A stretch of 64,000 nt of DNA from Sphingomonas sp. BK235 (GTDB lineage: Bacteria > Pseudomonadota > Alphaproteobacteria > Sphingomonadales > Sphingomonadaceae). Below, piece after piece: positions 61,687 to 64,000 of this stretch (position 1 is its first letter; every line of letters begins with the position of its first letter). The stretch is from positions 310,001 through 374,000 of the forward strand of contig NZ_SLXN01000004.1 in assembly GCF_004345855.1 (NCBI RefSeq), given 5' to 3'. Made by a program: the position numbers and the translations under genes. The notes under the pieces are model-generated. The model was not told the origin of the DNA, made no database searches, and saw only the letters and a list, made by a program, of their open reading frames with translations.

Positions 61687-62111
61687 CGTCATCCTGAACT
61701 CGTTTCAGGATCCACCGCGCGGCTGGCGGCGCTGTCATCTTGGTTCCCAGCGGGGATCCAACCGTCCGCCGGAGCGACGCCCACGGCTCTCGTGGCACCA
61801 TTGATCCGGACCCAAAAAGCCTGTTGAGGAGCAGGTGGCTCGCCGCAACCGTCATCCCGGGCTCGACCCGGGATCCATGGTGCTGCGAGGAATACCGGCG
61901 TTGCGCTCGCGGAGGCATGGATCCCGGCTCGAGGCCGGGATGACGGTGAGGGAAGAATTACCGCGGCGGATCAGCCGCTTGCGGACCAGCGACAGCTCAG
62001 ACCAGCCGAGCCGCCAGCCGCCGCTTTTTGGGTCCGGACCCATGGATCCCGGGTCGAGCCCGGGCCTTTGGGATCCCGATCCGTGGATCCTGAAACGAGT
62101 TCAGGATGACG
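61687..62111 (+). repeat. Composite repeat region: nested family A elements
   Basis: The left arm CGTCATCCTGAACTCGTTTC (61687-61715) and right arm ending CGAGTTCAGGATGACG (62083-62111) enclose a complete CCGG-subclass copy at 61850-61945 and a half copy near 62041-62066. The motif CCGGACCCAAAAAG (61806-61819) recurs inverted as CTTTTTGGGTCCGG (62024-62037). It accounts for most of the 61633-62179 gap. Confidence 0.75.
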
Positions 62112-62179
62112 CCGGAAACAGGCGGCGCGATCGATCGCGGACGCGCGCGCCATCGCGTATCCGCCCCATCCTCACCCGC

Positions 62180-63343
62180 TCACACCGCCTGCCCGGCCGC
62201 GTAGCCGCTCGCCCACGCCCATTGGAAATTATACCCGCCGAGCCAGCCGGTGACGTCGACCGCCTCGCCGATCGCGTACAGCCCCGGCACCGTGCGCGCC
62301 TCCATCGTCTTGGACGACAGCTCGGCGGTGGAGATGCCGCCGACGGTCACCTCGGCCTTGGCGAAGCCCTCGCTGCCGTCGGGGTGGAAGCGCCAGTCCG
62401 CCAGCCGCCGCTCCGCCTCGGCCAGCGCGCGGTCGCTCGCCGCGCCCAGCTCGCCCAGCCCGAGCCGCTCCGCCAGCGCCTCGGCGAGCCGCGCCGGCAG
62501 CCCCAGCGCGGCCGCCAGCGTCGCGCGCGGGCGCGCGCGCTTGGCCTCGACCAGCCAGCCCGGCGCGACGTCGGGGCGGAAGTCGATCGCGACGTCCTCG
62601 CCGCGGCGCCAATAGCTCGACACCTGCAGGATCGCCGGCCCCGACAGGCCGCGATGCGTGAACAGCGCCGCCTCGGCGAAGCGCGCCTTGCCGACGCGCG
62701 CCTCCACCGCGGTGGCGACCCCCGACAGCGCGCGGAACAGCGCCTCGCTCCCGGGCAGCGTCAGCGGTACCAGCGCGGGGCGCGGCTCCACCACCTTGAG
62801 CCCGAAGCGGCGCGCGATGTCATAGGCCACCCCGGTCGCGCCGAGCTTGGGGATCGAGGGGCCGCCCGTCGCCACCACCAGCGCGGGTGCGCGATAGCGG
62901 CGCGCGCCGTGCGTGACGGTGAAGCGCGCGTCGGCGTGGTCGATCGCGCCGAGCGGCGCGCCGAGCCGGATCGTCGCGCCCCCCGCCTCGCACTCGCCGA
63001 GCAGCAGCTCGACGATCTGGCGCGCGCTGCCGTCGCAGAAGAGCTGGCCGAGCGTCTTCTCGTGCCAGGCGATGCCGTGGCGCTCGACCAGCGCGAGGAA
63101 ATCCTGCGCGGTGTAGCGGCCGAGCGCCGATTTGGCGAAATGCGGGTTGGCGGAGAGATAGCGGTCGGCGCTGGCGTGCAGATTGGTGAAGTTGCAGCGC
63201 CCGCCGCCCGAGATCAGGATCTTCTTGCCGGGCGCGTCGGCATGGTCGAGCACGACGACGCGGCGCCCGCGCTGCGCGGCGATCGCCGCCGCCATCAGCC
63301 CGGCCCCGCCCGCGCCGAGCACGATGGCGTCATAATCTTCCAT
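62180..63343 (-). CDS. HI0933/YhiN-family FAD-dependent oxidoreductase
   Basis: A 387-residue flavoprotein. The N-terminal dinucleotide motif is AIVLGAGGAGLMAAAIAAQRG. The family-specific GKKILISGGGRCNFTNLH and the C-terminal TVGGISTAELSSKTMEAR and GLYAIGEAVDVTGWLGGYNFQWAWASG identify the HI0933 (BaiN-like) group. The best-known homologues reduce bile-acid intermediates, but bacterial members in general have no assigned substrate. ATG at 63343. The gene stands alone, with repeats downstream and a 114-base gap upstream. Confidence 0.88.
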   Translation of the reverse strand: MEDYDAIVLGAGGAGLMAAAIAAQRGRRVVVLDHADAPGKKILISGGGRCNFTNLHASADRYLSANPHFAKSALGRYTAQDFLALVERHGIAWHEKTLGQLFCDGSARQIVELLLGECEAGGATIRLGAPLGAIDHADARFTVTHGARRYRAPALVVATGGPSIPKLGATGVAYDIARRFGLKVVEPRPALVPLTLPGSEALFRALSGVATAVEARVGKARFAEAALFTHRGLSGPAILQVSSYWRRGEDVAIDFRPDVAPGWLVEAKRARPRATLAAALGLPARLAEALAERLGLGELGAASDRALAEAERRLADWRFHPDGSEGFAKAEVTVGGISTAELSSKTMEARTVPGLYAIGEAVDVTGWLGGYNFQWAWASGYAAGQAV

Positions 63344-63457
63344 GCGCGCGCCGTGACATAGCGCGACGCCCGCGTCGAGCGGGTGGCCGCTCGCCGGGCG
63401 TGGGCCAATGGGGGGCTCTCCTCACGAGCGGGGGAGAGCGCCCCCCCCCGGCGCCGA

Positions 63458-64000
63458 TCAGATCGCCGCCAGCGCCTGCTCCATGTCGGCGATCAGGTCG
63501 TCGGCATCCTCGACCCCGATCGAGATCCGCACCAGATTGTCGGTGATCCCCAGCGCCTGCTTGCGCGCATCGGGCACCGACAGGTGCGTCATCGCCGCGG
63601 GATGGCTCGCCAGCGTCTCGGTGCCGCCCAGGCTCACCGCCAGCTTGGCGATCTTCAGCGCGTCGAGGAAGCGGAACGCCTCGGGCTCGCCGCCCTTGAG
63701 GTACAGCGAGAAGGTCGAGCCGCCCCCGGTGCAGTGGCGGCGATAGATATCGGCCTGGCGCCCCTCCGCCTCGGACAGGAAGCCGAGATAGCCGACATGC
63801 TCCACCTTGGGGTGATCGCGCAGATAGGCGCACACCCGCGCGGCATTCTCGCCCGCGCGGCTCATCCGCAGCTCCAGCGTCTCGAGGCTGCGCAACAGCA
63901 TCCAGGCGGTGTTGGGGTCGCAGATCGTCCCGATCGTGTTGCGCATCGCGCGGATCGTGTCGATCACCGCCTTGGACCCGAGCACCCCGCCCGCGACCAG
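63458..64000 (-). CDS. Cys/Met-metabolism PLP enzyme, C-terminal part (partial)
   Basis: The last 180 or so residues of a trans-sulfuration-family enzyme (cystathionine gamma-synthase, beta/gamma-lyase or O-acylhomoserine sulfhydrylase); the start lies beyond the window. Visible are LVAGGVLGSKAVID just after the PLP-lysine region, TFSLYLKGG, and the conserved substrate-binding end SLGGTETLASHPAAMTHLSVP with GITDNLVRISIGVEDADDLIADMEQAL. The PLP-lysine itself is not in view. The subgroup cannot be decided from this half. Confidence 0.85.
   Translation of the reverse strand: MVAGGVLGSKAVIDTIRAMRNTIGTICDPNTAWMLLRSLETLELRMSRAGENAARVCAYLRDHPKVEHVGYLGFLSEAEGRQADIYRRHCTGGGSTFSLYLKGGEPEAFRFLDALKIAKLAVSLGGTETLASHPAAMTHLSVPDARKQALGITDNLVRISIGVEDADDLIADMEQALAAI

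Overview
The window is a high-GC alphaproteobacterial chromosome segment, most likely from a sphingomonad (Sphingomonas or a close relative). The lineage call is inferred from gene content. There are three complete TonB-dependent receptors and the tail of a further outer-membrane protein. Haem is made by 5-aminolevulinate synthase (C4 pathway). A MipZ division ATPase, a TrcR/DUF1013 protein, an Rrf2-regulated SUF operon and a glycogen cluster are present. One promoter fits the alphaproteobacterial general-stress sigma factor EcfG. Genes are dense, with many 4-base overlaps and many GTG or TTG starts. I see no phage, insertion sequence, CRISPR array or defence island.

Layout. 1-5320: tail of an outer-membrane protein, a LytS/LytR-type two-component pair overlapping the tRNA hydroxylase trhO, and an ABC-F ATPase. 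5368-16423: glycogen metabolism on the minus strand as two units, glgP-glgB and glgC-glgA-pgm-glgX. A 39-residue membrane protein lies between them on the plus strand behind an EcfG-type promoter. 16458-17369: YihY/BrkB membrane protein. 17673-24329: SUF iron-sulfur assembly operon, read sufR-sufB-sufC-sufD-sufS-sufT-sufA on the minus strand. 24618-30570: pyrD, a low-GC islet with an orphan gene, gshB, a DedA protein and malate synthase G. 30581-42728: two TonB-dependent receptors flanking a DnaQ-like exonuclease, trcR, a membrane GGDEF protein, murA and a Crp/Fnr regulator. 43090-45171: infA-maf-RNase E/G-yacG-tRNA-Phe. 45341-51876: two related small membrane proteins, a dicarboxylate symporter, a phosphohexomutase, a J-domain protein, mipZ, panC and a Sel1-like protein. 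52358-59930: topA, a siderophore receptor lying between topA and dprA, plsY and murI. 60388-64000: hemA, an HI0933-type flavoprotein and the end of a Cys/Met-metabolism PLP enzyme.

The most distinctive feature is not a gene but a set of dispersed palindromic repeats. Family A is about 95 bp with inverted arms of about 28 bp. Family B is about 78 bp with GTGCTCCTGC-type ends. Family D is a single 200-bp hairpin. They fill most intergenic gaps, occupy three successive internal junctions of the suf operon, nest in one another, and in one case (family B in glgA) sit inside a coding sequence while keeping the frame.

Functional links. The glycogen genes form a full synthesis and breakdown loop from glucose-1-phosphate. 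The suf genes form a complete Fe-S pathway whose regulator has its own putative operator. hemA has a perfect palindrome upstream. No wholly new multi-gene system is evident. The strongest leads are the in-frame repeat in glgA, the EcfG-linked small membrane protein, the orphan terminator (possible small RNA) upstream of sufR, and the unidentified hemA palindrome.
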